A DNA stretch of 64,000 nt, taken from positions 186,001 through 250,000 of the forward strand of contig CACWTU010000006.1 of NCBI GenBank assembly GCA_902763885.1, in the 5' to 3' direction. Numbering within the stretch: position 1 is the stretch's first letter; each line of letters opens with the position of its first letter. The notes below the pieces were generated by a model. It did not search any database and was not told the DNA's origin. It saw only the letters and a program-made list of their open reading frames with translations. The stretch is from an uncultured Bacteroidales bacterium. Lineage in GTDB: Bacteria; Bacteroidota; Bacteroidia; Bacteroidales; Bacteroidaceae. The position numbers were made by a program, and so were the translations under genes. This document shows positions 1 to 9,097 of this stretch, piece by piece.

Positions 1-1046
1 TCTGATGTAAGGCACAACGGGATGAGGAATGACATCTGATTGGTCTTGGGGTAATACATGGGTATAGCATTGCGGTGGTCACAGCGTATGCGTTTCATGG
101 CAAGGTCCATGGCGTAATTGATGGCACCGGCAAACCTCTGATAGATGAACTGGTCACTGAGAATCTTATCCCTAACCTGATCAAAATACGCAGTCTTTTC
201 TGTATCGGAGTCTGGAACAGCAATATCCGGAACAATCTGCTGCAGGAAATTGACAGGCATACGGTACACACGCTTAATGATGTGGTCCATATCAAGGATG
301 GGCTTGCCGCAGCGGATATCATAAACAACATCGGCCGGATTATCCGTATATGTGGCGCGTTCTATCTCTGATGAGAAGGCCTTGTTGATTACCTTACCCT
401 TGCCCTGACCTGCAATGACGAAATCCAGGAATATCCACTCTGATTTGAAGCCTGGGTCATTACGCTTGAACAGTGCGATGATGTCATCATAATGTTCATT
501 ATAGAGGCCGGTATTGAATGCTGCCAGATTGGAGTCTGCGGAATAGACAATCTTTTTCTGGTACTGGATGCGGCAGAAGGTGTAACGCAGATAGCTCCAT
601 AGAATGGGATGACTGGGATATGGAGGCAGGTTGTTGTCAAAGCTCCAGTTCTCATTGGTCATTGAGGCGAGCTTGGAAAGAATCTCATTGATGTTGAGGA
701 GGTATGCCCAGTCTTCGAGCGGCAGAAAGCCACGGTTCTTGATATCACTGTTGCCGGTGCTTGTGGGCTTGCGGTTAACCCTACTGGAAGTGATATCCTT
801 CTTATCAATAAGACGCACATAAACAACGGGAACCTTCTTTGAGTTGTCTATATATAACTCAAAGGTGTCCGGATATGCCTCAAGTAAATTCCTGAGCTTA
901 GGAAAGCCCATCGATGCAATATCTACCTTATTTACTGATATCGCCTTACCTAGAGTGCATAGATTAAGCCACTCTGTACCATTCTCTCTAATTGTAACCT
1001 TTGGCAGCCTTGCTACCAACTCGATTAATGAATTAATCTCTGTCAT
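1..1046 (-). CDS. OST-HTH/LOTUS plus DUF3825-like protein (3' end outside window)
   Basis: The minus-strand frame is open for 348 codons from ATG 1046 to the window edge, so the C terminus is missing. Residues about 5-80 resemble an OST-HTH/LOTUS domain: a short helical start, a WLNLCTLGKAI-type core, then GFPKLRNLLEAYPDTFEL and a closing PVVYVRL strand. After a linker, a block with PILWSYLRYTFCRIQYQ and AAFNTGLYNEHYDDI resembles DUF3825. LOTUS domains bind RNA (G-rich or G4) in studied cases; the function of DUF3825 is not established. I infer an RNA-linked role. The family call is from memory of the motifs. Confidence 0.6.
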   Translation of the reverse strand, partial: MTEINSLIELVARLPKVTIRENGTEWLNLCTLGKAISVNKVDIASMGFPKLRNLLEAYPDTFELYIDNSKKVPVVYVRLIDKKDITSSRVNRKPTSTGNSDIKNRGFLPLEDWAYLLNINEILSKLASMTNENWSFDNNLPPYPSHPILWSYLRYTFCRIQYQKKIVYSADSNLAAFNTGLYNEHYDDIIALFKRNDPGFKSEWIFLDFVIAGQGKGKVINKAFSSEIERATYTDNPADVVYDIRCGKPILDMDHIIKRVYRMPVNFLQQIVPDIAVPDSDTEKTAYFDQVRDKILSDQFIYQRFAGAINYAMDLAMKRIRCDHRNAIPMYYPKTNQMSFLIPLCLTS

Positions 1047-1121
1047 ATCTATTTGTGTTAATTGTATTCTTAACTTATCGCCCGAGGGCTAATGTCATAA
1101 CTGACGAGACAAAGGTGAGGA

Positions 1122-1148
1122 CAAAACGCTGAGAGAAAAAGCGTTTTG
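1122..1148. promoter_or_regulatory. 9-bp dyad upstream of the LOTUS gene
   Basis: CAAAACGCT (1122-1130) is perfectly complementary to AGCGTTTTG (1140-1148) across a 9-nt loop. It lies about 75 bp upstream of the LOTUS/DUF3825 start at 1046, with a CACCTTTG (near TAnnTTTG) following on the minus strand. It could be an operator or part of the terminator region of the gene ending at 1240. Confidence 0.35.
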
Positions 1149-1157
1149 ATAAAAGAC

Positions 1158-1194
1158 TCATGGGGTAAATGCCCTTAAGCAATTTACCCCATGA
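1158..1194 (-). terminator. Hairpin terminator after the 1240-2373 gene
   Basis: A 13-bp perfect stem (1158-1170 with 1182-1194, arm TCATGGGGTAAAT) closes an 11-nt loop. On the minus strand it is followed by GTCTTTTAT. It sits 46 bp beyond the stop of the upstream minus-strand gene, the place expected for an intrinsic terminator. The T-run is short, so efficiency is uncertain. Confidence 0.55.
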
Positions 1195-1239
1195 CTTAAA
1201 AAATATGCTTTCTACGTATTTCTTACAAGCTTTATACTT

Positions 1240-2373
1240 TTACTTCAAAGAGAGTTTCTCCAATGTTTTTTTTAGCATTTCCTCCGATTCTATATTATAG
1301 TCTTTTATACAACTCCAAACATAATTCCTGATATTTTCGTAATCGCCGCTGTTATACCATTGATTTAAGTCATTTAGTGTTTTTTTACTTTGATTATCCG
1401 GCTTAATAAGACCGGTAACATATAGCATTAGAGCGAACAGTTTGTTTTTATCTGTTATCAATAACAATCTTTTCTTTCTTTCCTCATCATTTAAGGTCGA
1501 ATGTTTGATACTATTGTTGTTCAAATATCCAAATACAAAATATTTAAGTAGTGCAATCTGCTGCCACTTGTTTACCTTACTACGTATAATTTTTGGTTCT
1601 AACAAACCATCAAGACAACCGCTATCATTTCTTTCTTTTAGTTCTTCATCTGTCAAATCCCCTTTAGTATTGTAATACAAATACTTCATATAATCGGGAG
1701 TTAACTTAGGTTGCAAATTTTCTAGATATTGCTCAGTTTCAGGATTATGTTTTTCTTTTAAAAAATGGTCGATAAGCTGACCTATTAAGTGTATTGTTTG
1801 TGGGGTAGTAATTGATATCTTTTCTTTATCAACGCCATTAGCCAATGTTAGAATGCCATTATACAGCGGGTATGAAGATTCCCAATTATTATTGCTGAAA
1901 TTCAAATTTCTTATACGCGCAACTAATAATTCCAAGTCTCCCTTGATACTCCTACTCTTCTTTTCTACTTTCAATAATTCTCCTGAATAATAATTGCAGA
2001 ATAAAAAAAGATACCAAAACGATGACGGGTCCAATCCCCAATATTTTAAAGAATCAATTAATATTTTATTGTTATAAAACCTCCTTAACCGTTCCTCATA
2101 TTCCACTCTACTACGTTTAGTCCTTAAACGTGATGTATGCCTTGAACAATAAACCTGTACTTCCCAGCTTACCTCATTCTCATCATAGTCAATAAAAGTT
2201 AGATTTCTTTTCCTTGCAAAATCTGTAACGAGATCTAAAAGAGGTTCATTCAATAAATCCATTTCAGAGATCTCTGTCAAAATGTGATGCCACACTTTTC
2301 CATATAGATTACTTAACTGCTCTTCCTCATAATACTCTAGTGGCCCATTATCTAACAATTTTCTAAGTTCCAT
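1240..2373 (-). CDS. Hypothetical protein, 377 aa
   Basis: I do not recognise this family. I chose ATG 2373 (MELRKLLDNG), because the 14 codons upstream are AT-rich and poor. The protein is hydrophilic and mostly helical in appearance, has no signal peptide or membrane span, and has charged stretches near residue 80-100 (RTKRSRVEYEERLRR). It is strongly AT-rich compared with the core genes further right. It is transcribed divergently from the GIY-YIG gene at 2451 with about 77 bp between starts, so the two may share a control region. Confidence 0.6.
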   Translation of the reverse strand: MELRKLLDNGPLEYYEEEQLSNLYGKVWHHILTEISEMDLLNEPLLDLVTDFARKRNLTFIDYDENEVSWEVQVYCSRHTSRLRTKRSRVEYEERLRRFYNNKILIDSLKYWGLDPSSFWYLFLFCNYYSGELLKVEKKSRSIKGDLELLVARIRNLNFSNNNWESSYPLYNGILTLANGVDKEKISITTPQTIHLIGQLIDHFLKEKHNPETEQYLENLQPKLTPDYMKYLYYNTKGDLTDEELKERNDSGCLDGLLEPKIIRSKVNKWQQIALLKYFVFGYLNNNSIKHSTLNDEERKKRLLLITDKNKLFALMLYVTGLIKPDNQSKKTLNDLNQWYNSGDYENIRNYVWSCIKDYNIESEEMLKKTLEKLSLK

Positions 2374-2450
2374 GATTATGACTTTTTTATTAAAGCAAAT
2401 GTATAAAACAATCAATTATTTATCCCTATGTTTGTAATAGAAAACATTTT

Positions 2451-3026
2451 ATGTCAAAGTTATTAAAGGTCATGCTAGGAAATAGGATCGATAGACTTCA
2501 TACAATCACAATTAAATGGACTAGAGCCACTTCGTTTGACAAAAACGAACTAAGGCGGCTACGTAATGATAAAGAATGTGGATGGTATATTATTACTAAA
2601 CTAACACGTAATGGAGATGAAGTCCCCATCTATATTGGTAAAGCCATTAATTGTATTTATAAGAGAGTATTACAACATCGCACAGACGATTCTGATACGC
2701 CTTTCTTAAAGAAGTATGGAGAAAAGTATGTTTATATAGGTACAGTACAAAATGTGACCCTTAATACTAAAGAAAAACTAAGAAAGCATTATCATCTAAA
2801 CAGACTTCTTCTAACTGTGGAAAGTGCCCTAATCCAAAACAAGAATGACTACTTTAAGAAATACAATTGTAATATTAGTCAAAATGTAAAATACACCAGG
2901 TGGTATATGCTCCGCATTAAGAACATGAATATTAATGAAACAATTATAGATCACGTAATTGACAACAGGGAGCATGAGAATGTTTATCCTTGTCCCAAAT
3001 TTTGGAAAGGCCAACTGATGCCATAA
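2451..3026 (+). CDS. GIY-YIG nuclease-like protein
   Basis: 191 aa. The sequence shows GWYII (about residue 44) and, after a short insert, PIYIGKA (about 60), followed by the basic IYKRVLQHR and later VESALIQ (about 125). These match the GIY-YIG tyrosines, the arginine helix and the metal-binding glutamate, in order and spacing. GIY-YIG proteins are DNA endonucleases in mobile introns, UvrC, restriction enzymes and some defence systems. No second domain is recognisable. AT-rich, divergent from the 1240-2373 gene. The target is unknown. Confidence 0.6.
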   Translation: MSKLLKVMLGNRIDRLHTITIKWTRATSFDKNELRRLRNDKECGWYIITKLTRNGDEVPIYIGKAINCIYKRVLQHRTDDSDTPFLKKYGEKYVYIGTVQNVTLNTKEKLRKHYHLNRLLLTVESALIQNKNDYFKKYNCNISQNVKYTRWYMLRIKNMNINETIIDHVIDNREHENVYPCPKFWKGQLMP

Positions 3027-3044
3027 CTAAACTTTATCTTAGTG

Positions 3045-3737
3045 TCAATCCCCAAAACAAACGTTACGTTGAATGCTCCAGTTGTTCCTATAGCCTGTCA
3101 CTGAGTCTATGAACCGGTAGCGCAGGTGGACTTGATAGTCTTCAATGTCCGGCCGAGGAACATTGAAGATTATTTCATTCTGTTGGCCACGGTTGCCCAT
3201 ATATGTGCGCATCTTGCCCGGGTCACAGCCCACGCCCGGGGCGGTGAGCTGGATACAGGCCGATACGTGCCAGCGGGCGGGATTATCTGTGTTTTGGAGA
3301 GATAGGCGACAGCGCAGGGTTACCGTTTCTGATGAAGTGCCGGAATCTACCTGCAGCAGCTGGAGATATGAGATTGGGAACAGCGGATACGGCTGTGGTA
3401 CCGGGACGTGTTCCCTACCCAACTGGGCGAAGCCATGATAGGCACTGACGAAGAGGTTGTAGCCGCTGATGTGGTGGTTGTCATCGTATGGCGGACGGTG
3501 AGACGGGACGGATTTGGCCAACTCACGCCACTGGAGCTGGACAACATGCGGCAACTGCTGCCAGGCAAGGATGGCGCGGTGATGAACCTGGGCTTGGTCT
3601 AACTGGGCTGTGGTACCACGGTATTGGGTATAGGGCTTGCGCTTGTAGAAGCACTGGCCGTTGCGGTGGTAGAAGGTGATGTTGCCTATGCTGGACCAGC
3701 AGTCCAGGATTATGGGTGTGGGATGGAACTTGGGCAT
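3045..3737 (-). CDS. Hypothetical Bacteroidales protein
   Basis: 230 aa, unrecognised by function. The N-terminal part (GNITFYHRNGQ, KRKP, TTAQLDQAQ, then LPHVVQLQWRELA) has the layout of short Bacteroidales proteins that begin with a glycine strand, a KP motif and a TPAQ-like helix. The C terminus contains LRYRFIDSVTGYRNNW. GC is clearly higher than in both neighbours. A remnant of a paralogue's C terminus (RYLLIDELTGYRNNW) lies at 19975-20047, so this family has been copied in the genome. Confidence 0.6.
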   Translation of the reverse strand: MPKFHPTPIILDCWSSIGNITFYHRNGQCFYKRKPYTQYRGTTAQLDQAQVHHRAILAWQQLPHVVQLQWRELAKSVPSHRPPYDDNHHISGYNLFVSAYHGFAQLGREHVPVPQPYPLFPISYLQLLQVDSGTSSETVTLRCRLSLQNTDNPARWHVSACIQLTAPGVGCDPGKMRTYMGNRGQQNEIIFNVPRPDIEDYQVHLRYRFIDSVTGYRNNWSIQRNVCFGD

Positions 3738-3824
3738 GGTTTCATGGTGTTAGTGTTAGAACAAAGATAGAAAAAAGAATACTAGTGACTATCCGTTTAA
3801 TGCTTTATAATCATATTCACCAGA

Positions 3825-4604
3825 CTATCTCCTATGTGACTCCACAAATGAAGGATTTGTTTCGATAAAGCGACTGTATGCATCCATCAACTCATTATAC
3901 CATTCTTCAGAACTCTTTCTAGCACTTAAATGCCAATTGTTAATAGCTATTTTATTCTTTTCCTTATCAAAATAAATCCAATCATCCCCAGATTGCTTAA
4001 TAAGATTATAATTACATTCGTTATTAAGAAAGTTCAGCAATAAGTTACCACTATCTTCTATATAATCTGAATAGCCACAGCAAACAAAAATATCTGCATC
4101 TAAATTAAGTATCTGTTCTTTTAAGTATTTCTTATCTCTGTCGATATAGAAACGTAGAGTTGAATTAGATACCGAACTGGTTCCAGCTTCCTTCTTTGCA
4201 TTAATTCTTGCAATTGGAAAAGTATTATACAATTCTATTGCCTGCTCATTTGTGAACATGTAATTTGCCTTGTATCCAGGTTGGGTATTAACAAGCCCAT
4301 ATAATTGATACATTAAATTTCGGAAAAAAGCATATGATAGATTCCCTGTTTCACCCCTTACATCCCAGGCGTCATATCCACCCGCATTTTGATCCTTAGT
4401 AAGGAACAAGACCCTTAATGGAGCTTCATTCCACATCTTATTTTCTTGTTCCTTATTAGAATAACGTTCAGTTCCATTGTCGATTACTCCGATTTCTCCG
4501 CGATACATTATCCCGTCGTCAGCAAAATTACTTTCACCTTTTTGCAGATTACGCTCTTTCCATTTCTTGAGAATATTATCATTCTCCCCGACAAAGTCCT
4601 TCAT
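3825..4604 (-). CDS. Possible uracil-DNA-glycosylase-like protein 1
   Basis: 259 aa from ATG 4604 (MKDFVGEN); nine more codons upstream are possible. The sequence has a strand PLRVLFLTKDQNAGG, a middle YNTFPIARINAKKE, a strand DADIFVCCGYSDYI and a late NNWHLSARKSSEEW. This order (ILFvGq...P.N...diivcCG...HpS) is that of the UDG-like fold, but the match is weak and the catalytic residues cannot be assigned. It follows the AAA+ ATPase gene by 35 bp on the same strand, so the two probably form an operon from the 6450 operator. AT-rich. A second protein with the same layout is encoded at 7406. Confidence 0.5.
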   Translation of the reverse strand: MKDFVGENDNILKKWKERNLQKGESNFADDGIMYRGEIGVIDNGTERYSNKEQENKMWNEAPLRVLFLTKDQNAGGYDAWDVRGETGNLSYAFFRNLMYQLYGLVNTQPGYKANYMFTNEQAIELYNTFPIARINAKKEAGTSSVSNSTLRFYIDRDKKYLKEQILNLDADIFVCCGYSDYIEDSGNLLLNFLNNECNYNLIKQSGDDWIYFDKEKNKIAINNWHLSARKSSEEWYNELMDAYSRFIETNPSFVESHRR

Positions 4605-4639
4605 AATTATATTGCTTTTTATCAAATACAAATATATGA

Positions 4640-6406
4640 TTAAATACTACAAAAACCTACCACCTTTTGCATTCCTTTAGAGACTACTTCTTCCTCACTG
4701 CAGTAATTCAATATCTCATTCAAATCCGGATCTATTCCTGTCAGGATGGATTGTATTTCCTTTTTTCGGACAATGTTTTCTATCTGGCCGCCACTGAATT
4801 CGTACTTGGATGAAAGCATGCTGGCATCAGAATCCGAAAGTCCGGGAATCATTGACTTCCATATCTGGCACTTTACGGCAGCTGATGGCTTACTAAACTT
4901 TATCTTATAAAGGAAACGGCGTTCAAATGCCTTATCAAGATTCTCAGTCAGGTTTGTGGTAGCAATCAATATACCTTGCAGGTCCTCCATCTCTTGCAGA
5001 AGTATGTTCTGAAGGCTGTTTTCCATTTTGTCAACTGCGCTCTCGGCACCTGAACGGCGGATGCCGAATATTGCATCGGCTTCATTGAAAAGAAGAATAG
5101 GCGTCACTTTAGAGTCTTTAACCGACTGACGGTATCTTGAAAAGAGGGCTTTGAAGTTTTTTTCACTCTCACCAACCCAACAGCTCTTGAGTTTAGACAC
5201 ATCGACCATAATAATATCACGACCGGCATTGCGGGCAAGTTGATAAACAGTCTCTGTCTTCCCGGTACCTGGACTGCCATAAAACAGACAAGTAAAACCG
5301 GAACGCATACCTTTGGCGGTTAGAGCTGAACGAATTTGACCAAATCGCTCTTCGGAAAGTAACTGAGACAAAGTGTTAACTTGACGTGATATGTCATCAT
5401 CATAAAACAATTCTTTGGAGACAATATCCCTGTTTAATATGGTTCCGGTCATTGGCGTAGCTTCATGGAGACCACCACAATCAGCAAATATCTCCTCTTT
5501 AACGGAATCTGCAATTTTGAAATAATCCTTGGTTTTAACACCATTTACATTAGCGTATTCCAATATTTCTTTAAATTGCATTTCCAGATTCTCTCCACGA
5601 TATTGATCTGATAGATAATCTATTACGTTATCTTCAAAGAAATCAGACACATCACTCCAGCAAACACAATCATCTTCTTTTCTGTCATATCTGTAGCACA
5701 AGGCATAAAATAACATACGTTCCATAGGGAGCAAACTACCAAAATAATCAAGTGAGTATTGTACACCACCATCATAATAATACTGCATTTGGGAACCTGC
5801 TTTCAGAATACCATGCTTGTCGGCTGCCTTTGCAATACTGGTATTAGGATTGGAAAGAATCATATTATCAATCTGATGCATATATATAATACTGTTACCC
5901 TCATCATTGTCTAATTGTTTGAAAAGGCGACCCAGTTTTGTCATAATGTTTGCAGTTGAAAGATTCGTTGCCAATGGCTTGACATATGGCATGTTTTTTA
6001 ATAAGAGATCATTAACCTCATGAGGTATTATATATCTGTCACAGCAATCATTTCTGATTAGCATGGCCGCCTCAAGTGCCTTTAAGTCTGCTTTAACGTT
6101 CAAAGTTTCTAGTAAACTTAATTCAGTTGTATCAAACAATGTTGATAGTCTTACGCTATCACCCTTGCCAATACTCATAATTATGGTAAATAAAACTGCT
6201 TGCCTTGGGGTTATATGGTATTGAGCTGATAAGTATGAAGCATCTGGACCAATTGATTCAATAAAAGATTCACTGTACTTATAAAATGTTTCATTACCCC
6301 CTCTACTACCTTTCTTCTCATATTTGGATGCAGAGATAATGCGTTCCATAGAGGAAATAACCCCTTTCTCAACTACAGCAGGAGCTGTTTCTTTTTTCTG
6401 TCCCAT
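4640..6406 (-). CDS. AAA+ ATPase (spastin/FtsH-like module)
   Basis: 588 aa from ATG 6406 (MGQKKETAP). The N-terminal 300 residues are helical and unrecognised. The ATPase module has Walker A GSPGTGKTE (about 375), a pore-like KSCWVGESEKN, Walker B ILLFNEADAIF (about 440, with NEAD instead of DEAD), sensor 1 IATTNL and arginine-finger region AFERRF (about 497), then a small C-terminal helical lid. This is a classic AAA+ remodelling ATPase, probably a hexamer acting on a protein partner. It is divergent from a WYL regulator and followed by a UDG-like gene. Its promoter carries the palindrome TGCCAAAATTTGGCA at 6450-6464. Confidence 0.8.
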   Translation of the reverse strand: MGQKKETAPAVVEKGVISSMERIISASKYEKKGSRGGNETFYKYSESFIESIGPDASYLSAQYHITPRQAVLFTIIMSIGKGDSVRLSTLFDTTELSLLETLNVKADLKALEAAMLIRNDCCDRYIIPHEVNDLLLKNMPYVKPLATNLSTANIMTKLGRLFKQLDNDEGNSIIYMHQIDNMILSNPNTSIAKAADKHGILKAGSQMQYYYDGGVQYSLDYFGSLLPMERMLFYALCYRYDRKEDDCVCWSDVSDFFEDNVIDYLSDQYRGENLEMQFKEILEYANVNGVKTKDYFKIADSVKEEIFADCGGLHEATPMTGTILNRDIVSKELFYDDDISRQVNTLSQLLSEERFGQIRSALTAKGMRSGFTCLFYGSPGTGKTETVYQLARNAGRDIIMVDVSKLKSCWVGESEKNFKALFSRYRQSVKDSKVTPILLFNEADAIFGIRRSGAESAVDKMENSLQNILLQEMEDLQGILIATTNLTENLDKAFERRFLYKIKFSKPSAAVKCQIWKSMIPGLSDSDASMLSSKYEFSGGQIENIVRKKEIQSILTGIDPDLNEILNYCSEEEVVSKGMQKVVGFCSI

Positions 6407-6449
6407 AATGTTGCTTTTTAAATACCATTGCAAATTAACCACAGCAGAT

Positions 6450-6464
6450 TGCCAAAATTTGGCA
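6450..6464. promoter_or_regulatory. Palindromic operator in the AAA+/WYL divergent promoter
   Basis: TGCCAAAATTTGGCA is a perfect 7-bp-arm dyad around one central base. It overlaps the -33 TTTG (6458-6461) of the plus-strand promoter. The same motif with two changes is at 9098-9112 upstream of another cluster gene. On the minus strand both copies are followed, exactly 12 nt after TTTGGC, by TT(A/T)ATTTGCAAT. I infer binding by one of the WYL regulators. Confidence 0.65.
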
Positions 6465-6489
6465 GTGACAATTTGATTGTTTATTTTTG
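6458..6489 (+). promoter_or_regulatory. Bacteroidetes-type promoter of the WYL-1 operon
   Basis: TTTG at 6458-6461, a 20-bp spacer, then TATTTTTG at 6482-6489 matches the Bacteroides consensus TTTG-N19-21-TAnnTTTG. The predicted transcript start is about 6494, giving a roughly 20-nt leader to ATG 6513. The palindromic operator covers the -33 element. Confidence 0.6.
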
Positions 6490-6512
6490 CTCCAGAACTA
6501 TACAAAAAGGAC

Positions 6513-7409
6513 ATGGCGAAGAACTCATTTAGCCGTTATATATGGCTTATTGACCTGATTAACAGGCGAGGTTACATCAAGATGGCTGAGATTAATGAAG
6601 CCTGGCTTAGGTGTACACTTAACGACGAGCATAAGGATATGCCGGAGCGCACATTCTTTAATCACCGAGATGCTATTAGCGAGATATTTGGATTGGATAT
6701 AGAATATGATAGGGAACTGGGATACCATATTCCCACTTCACAGATGAATGATAGCGGAGCACGATCATGGTTACTCCAGTCTCTATCTATTAATAATGTC
6801 ATAAATGAGAGTAGTAGTCTAAGAGACAAAATCCTTTTTGAATCTGTACCATCAGCCATTCCATTCCTGGGCGAGATAATTAACATTATCCGAGACGGAA
6901 ACGCTATGAATCTGACATATCAGAGCTACAGGAACAAAGAGCCATACACATTTGAAGCACATCCATATTGCTTGAAGATGTTCAAACAAAGATGGTATCT
7001 GCTGGCCAAGACACCCAAGTACGATTATCCAACCATTTACTCTTTAGACCGTATAGTAGATGTAGAGGAACTGGATATAAAAGCAGAAATTCCTAAAGAC
7101 TTTAAGGCCGATGAATATTTCAGTCAATTCTATGGAATTGTTACTGGAGTAGACGGCACACCTGAGGAAGTTAAACTTAAGGTGTTGGCTATGAGAGCGA
7201 ACTATTTTAGAGACTTACCTTTACATCATTCACAAGAAGAGATAAAAAAAACAGATGATTACTCTGTTTTCAAATACTTTATTGTTCCTACACCCGACTT
7301 TGTAGAAGAGATTCTTTCGCATGGAGATACTGTTGTGGTGATGAAACCTAAATGGTTGGCGGATGAAGTCAAAGACATTGCTTCTAACATGATTAATAAC
7401 TATAAATGA
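6513..7409 (+). CDS. WYL-domain transcriptional regulator 1
   Basis: 298 aa from ATG 6513, which fits the promoter at 6458-6489; the ATG 36 bases upstream would be inside the promoter. An N-terminal winged-helix-like part (SRYIWLIDLINRRG, then RTFFNHRDAISEIF as recognition helix) is followed by a WYL domain at about 125-200 (ANNLTYQSYR-type strand, AHPYCLKMFKQRWYLLAK, YSLDRI) and a WCX C-terminal domain. WYL proteins are ligand-sensing regulators common in defence islands. It overlaps the next gene by 4 bp (ATGA). It is a paralogue of the regulator at 13021. Confidence 0.85.
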   Translation: MAKNSFSRYIWLIDLINRRGYIKMAEINEAWLRCTLNDEHKDMPERTFFNHRDAISEIFGLDIEYDRELGYHIPTSQMNDSGARSWLLQSLSINNVINESSSLRDKILFESVPSAIPFLGEIINIIRDGNAMNLTYQSYRNKEPYTFEAHPYCLKMFKQRWYLLAKTPKYDYPTIYSLDRIVDVEELDIKAEIPKDFKADEYFSQFYGIVTGVDGTPEEVKLKVLAMRANYFRDLPLHHSQEEIKKTDDYSVFKYFIVPTPDFVEEILSHGDTVVVMKPKWLADEVKDIASNMINNYK

Positions 7410-8164
7410 AAAGGACTATGGGATATCCAAATGATTTTATCGAAATGCTGAATCGATGTAAACAACAACCTGATTTTATTATCGGAGGTGGAAACCCAGA
7501 TAGTAAGATCTTATTTGTTGGCAAGGAGCCTACGGATGATGCGGAAGGATATAATACCTTAGAGCATTATAGGGAGAATCTTATGCAAGGAAAAGTAGAC
7601 AATTGGGCCAGATATAGAGATCAAGAAGAAAACCATTTTAAAAAGCAAGGCAAAGAACTCCCCAATTACTGGAATAAGACTCAATCCCTATGGTCACGAT
7701 ATCAAACCTTGTGCGATTATATATATCCAGAGAGAAAAAAGAATCGCAAAGAAATCTTTGATTTTGAAGAAATAGTTTTTTGCTCTGAAATGAATGGTTC
7801 TCCTAGTAAATATACAGCTAATGCGCCAAAGGGTACAATCAATTCGCGTAAATCTTTTTTTAAAGATCCTTACTTTTCCCGTTTTAATGTTATCCTACTT
7901 GCTTGTGGTAATTACATAAATAACAACTCAAGCAAACCTGAAGAGAGAGAGATTGATAATATTTTTGATGTAAAATTCGCCACAAATGAATGTCCGAACC
8001 CGCGGGAATATGGCAGTAAAGCCAACAGCTTTTGGATTCATTACAACGAAAGCAAAACCCGTTTAGTAATCCATACCAGAAATCTCAGCAATGGAGTCCC
8101 CAATAAAATGCTAAAAGACATGGGACTATTAATACGTGATTTCTTAGATAAATTACCCCAATAA
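7406..8164 (+). CDS. Possible uracil-DNA-glycosylase-like protein 2
   Basis: 252 aa, start overlapping the WYL-1 stop. The sequence shows ILFVGKEPTDDAEGYNTLEHYRENL at about 30-55 (strand, glycine loop and substrate-binding-like segment), FFKDPYFSRFNVILLACGNYI at about 150-170 and VIHTRNLSNGVPN near the end. This follows the UDG-like layout (ILFVG.EP, later strand with CG, late H-x-LS), as in the gene at 3825 but with little direct identity. AT-rich. Translational coupling to WYL-1 suggests an effector or sensor partner. Fold assignment is tentative. Confidence 0.5.
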   Translation: MKRTMGYPNDFIEMLNRCKQQPDFIIGGGNPDSKILFVGKEPTDDAEGYNTLEHYRENLMQGKVDNWARYRDQEENHFKKQGKELPNYWNKTQSLWSRYQTLCDYIYPERKKNRKEIFDFEEIVFCSEMNGSPSKYTANAPKGTINSRKSFFKDPYFSRFNVILLACGNYINNNSSKPEEREIDNIFDVKFATNECPNPREYGSKANSFWIHYNESKTRLVIHTRNLSNGVPNKMLKDMGLLIRDFLDKLPQ

Positions 8165-8175
8165 ATACGGTTCTT

Positions 8176-9054
8176 TTATTCCCACAATAACGGCATAGCT
8201 TTTGAATACTCCCGTGCCTTAAACATAGGTAGAGACCGTCTTTCAAAATCAAGCAGTTCAAACAAAACTTCAATCATCTTGAGACGGCCTAGGGACCACA
8301 CCATCTGACGGACATGAGGCAGGTATAACACCGAAGGATAAAAATCATAGTATTGGGCGCTGGTTATCTCTTGTCTTAGCTGTACACCCAGTTCTTTCAT
8401 TGCGTCCTCTTTAGAGATAGGCAGGCCAAGATATGCCAGCAACATCAGGTATTCCCAGTTGCCTTTACACATACTGCGGTCTATAGGTTCATCGGCCGGC
8501 AGATGACGGCGGGCCTCAACATAGAGGTATGATGTGGAGAGTTCTTTTAGGTGTTTACGAATGTATTCCACTGTATCATAACGGCAAATGATTTTGGCAG
8601 CCCCCGGCTCCCGGTACATCTCAAACAGGGCTTCGACCGCCTTAAGAAAACGGTCATCCCAATACTTGAAAAGGTGCTTGAATGTCCAGATGCGGTCTAT
8701 CTTGTTGCCGTCAAGAAAGGTGTAGATGACGCGTTTCTTTTCCATTGCGGTCATATAGAGTATCCTCTCCCGGAGTTCTTTACGGCATTGCGCCTTATTC
8801 TTTCCCTTATTGAAATCTGATAGGACACGTGATACCGGGCGATATAAAGGAGACGTAACTGGTTTGTCATAATCACCATCATTACGTTCCAGATAATGGA
8901 CTATATCCAGAACTGTAGAGATTCCGTTTACGTTGCGGCTGGTCTCATGAACCTTCTGGAATGGCAATGTGTTTACCATTGCAATCAGTAACCGGTTATC
9001 ATAATCACCACTTGCATACTCACACACCTTTAGGATCTGTTCTTTTGTTGTCAT
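8176..9054 (-). CDS. Hypothetical helical protein of the island
   Basis: 292 aa from ATG 9054 (MTTKEQILKVCEY). I do not recognise the family. The sequence is all-helical in appearance, rich in aromatic and basic residues (TFKHLFKYWDDRFLKAVEALF), without signal peptide or membrane span. It has the higher-GC composition of the cluster backbone. Its upstream region carries the second copy of the TGCCAAAnTnTGGCA palindrome (9098-9112), so it is probably controlled together with the AAA+ and WYL-1 genes. It converges with the 7406 gene. Confidence 0.6.
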   Translation of the reverse strand: MTTKEQILKVCEYASGDYDNRLLIAMVNTLPFQKVHETSRNVNGISTVLDIVHYLERNDGDYDKPVTSPLYRPVSRVLSDFNKGKNKAQCRKELRERILYMTAMEKKRVIYTFLDGNKIDRIWTFKHLFKYWDDRFLKAVEALFEMYREPGAAKIICRYDTVEYIRKHLKELSTSYLYVEARRHLPADEPIDRSMCKGNWEYLMLLAYLGLPISKEDAMKELGVQLRQEITSAQYYDFYPSVLYLPHVRQMVWSLGRLKMIEVLFELLDFERRSLPMFKAREYSKAMPLLWE

Positions 9055-9097
9055 ATTGTTATTGCTTTTGTTTGATTGCAAATAAACAATATGAGGG

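Noticed and set aside
3145-3679. Several plus-strand frames inside 3045-3737
   Set aside because: They are shadows of the minus-strand gene, which has consistent protein character and a clear start.
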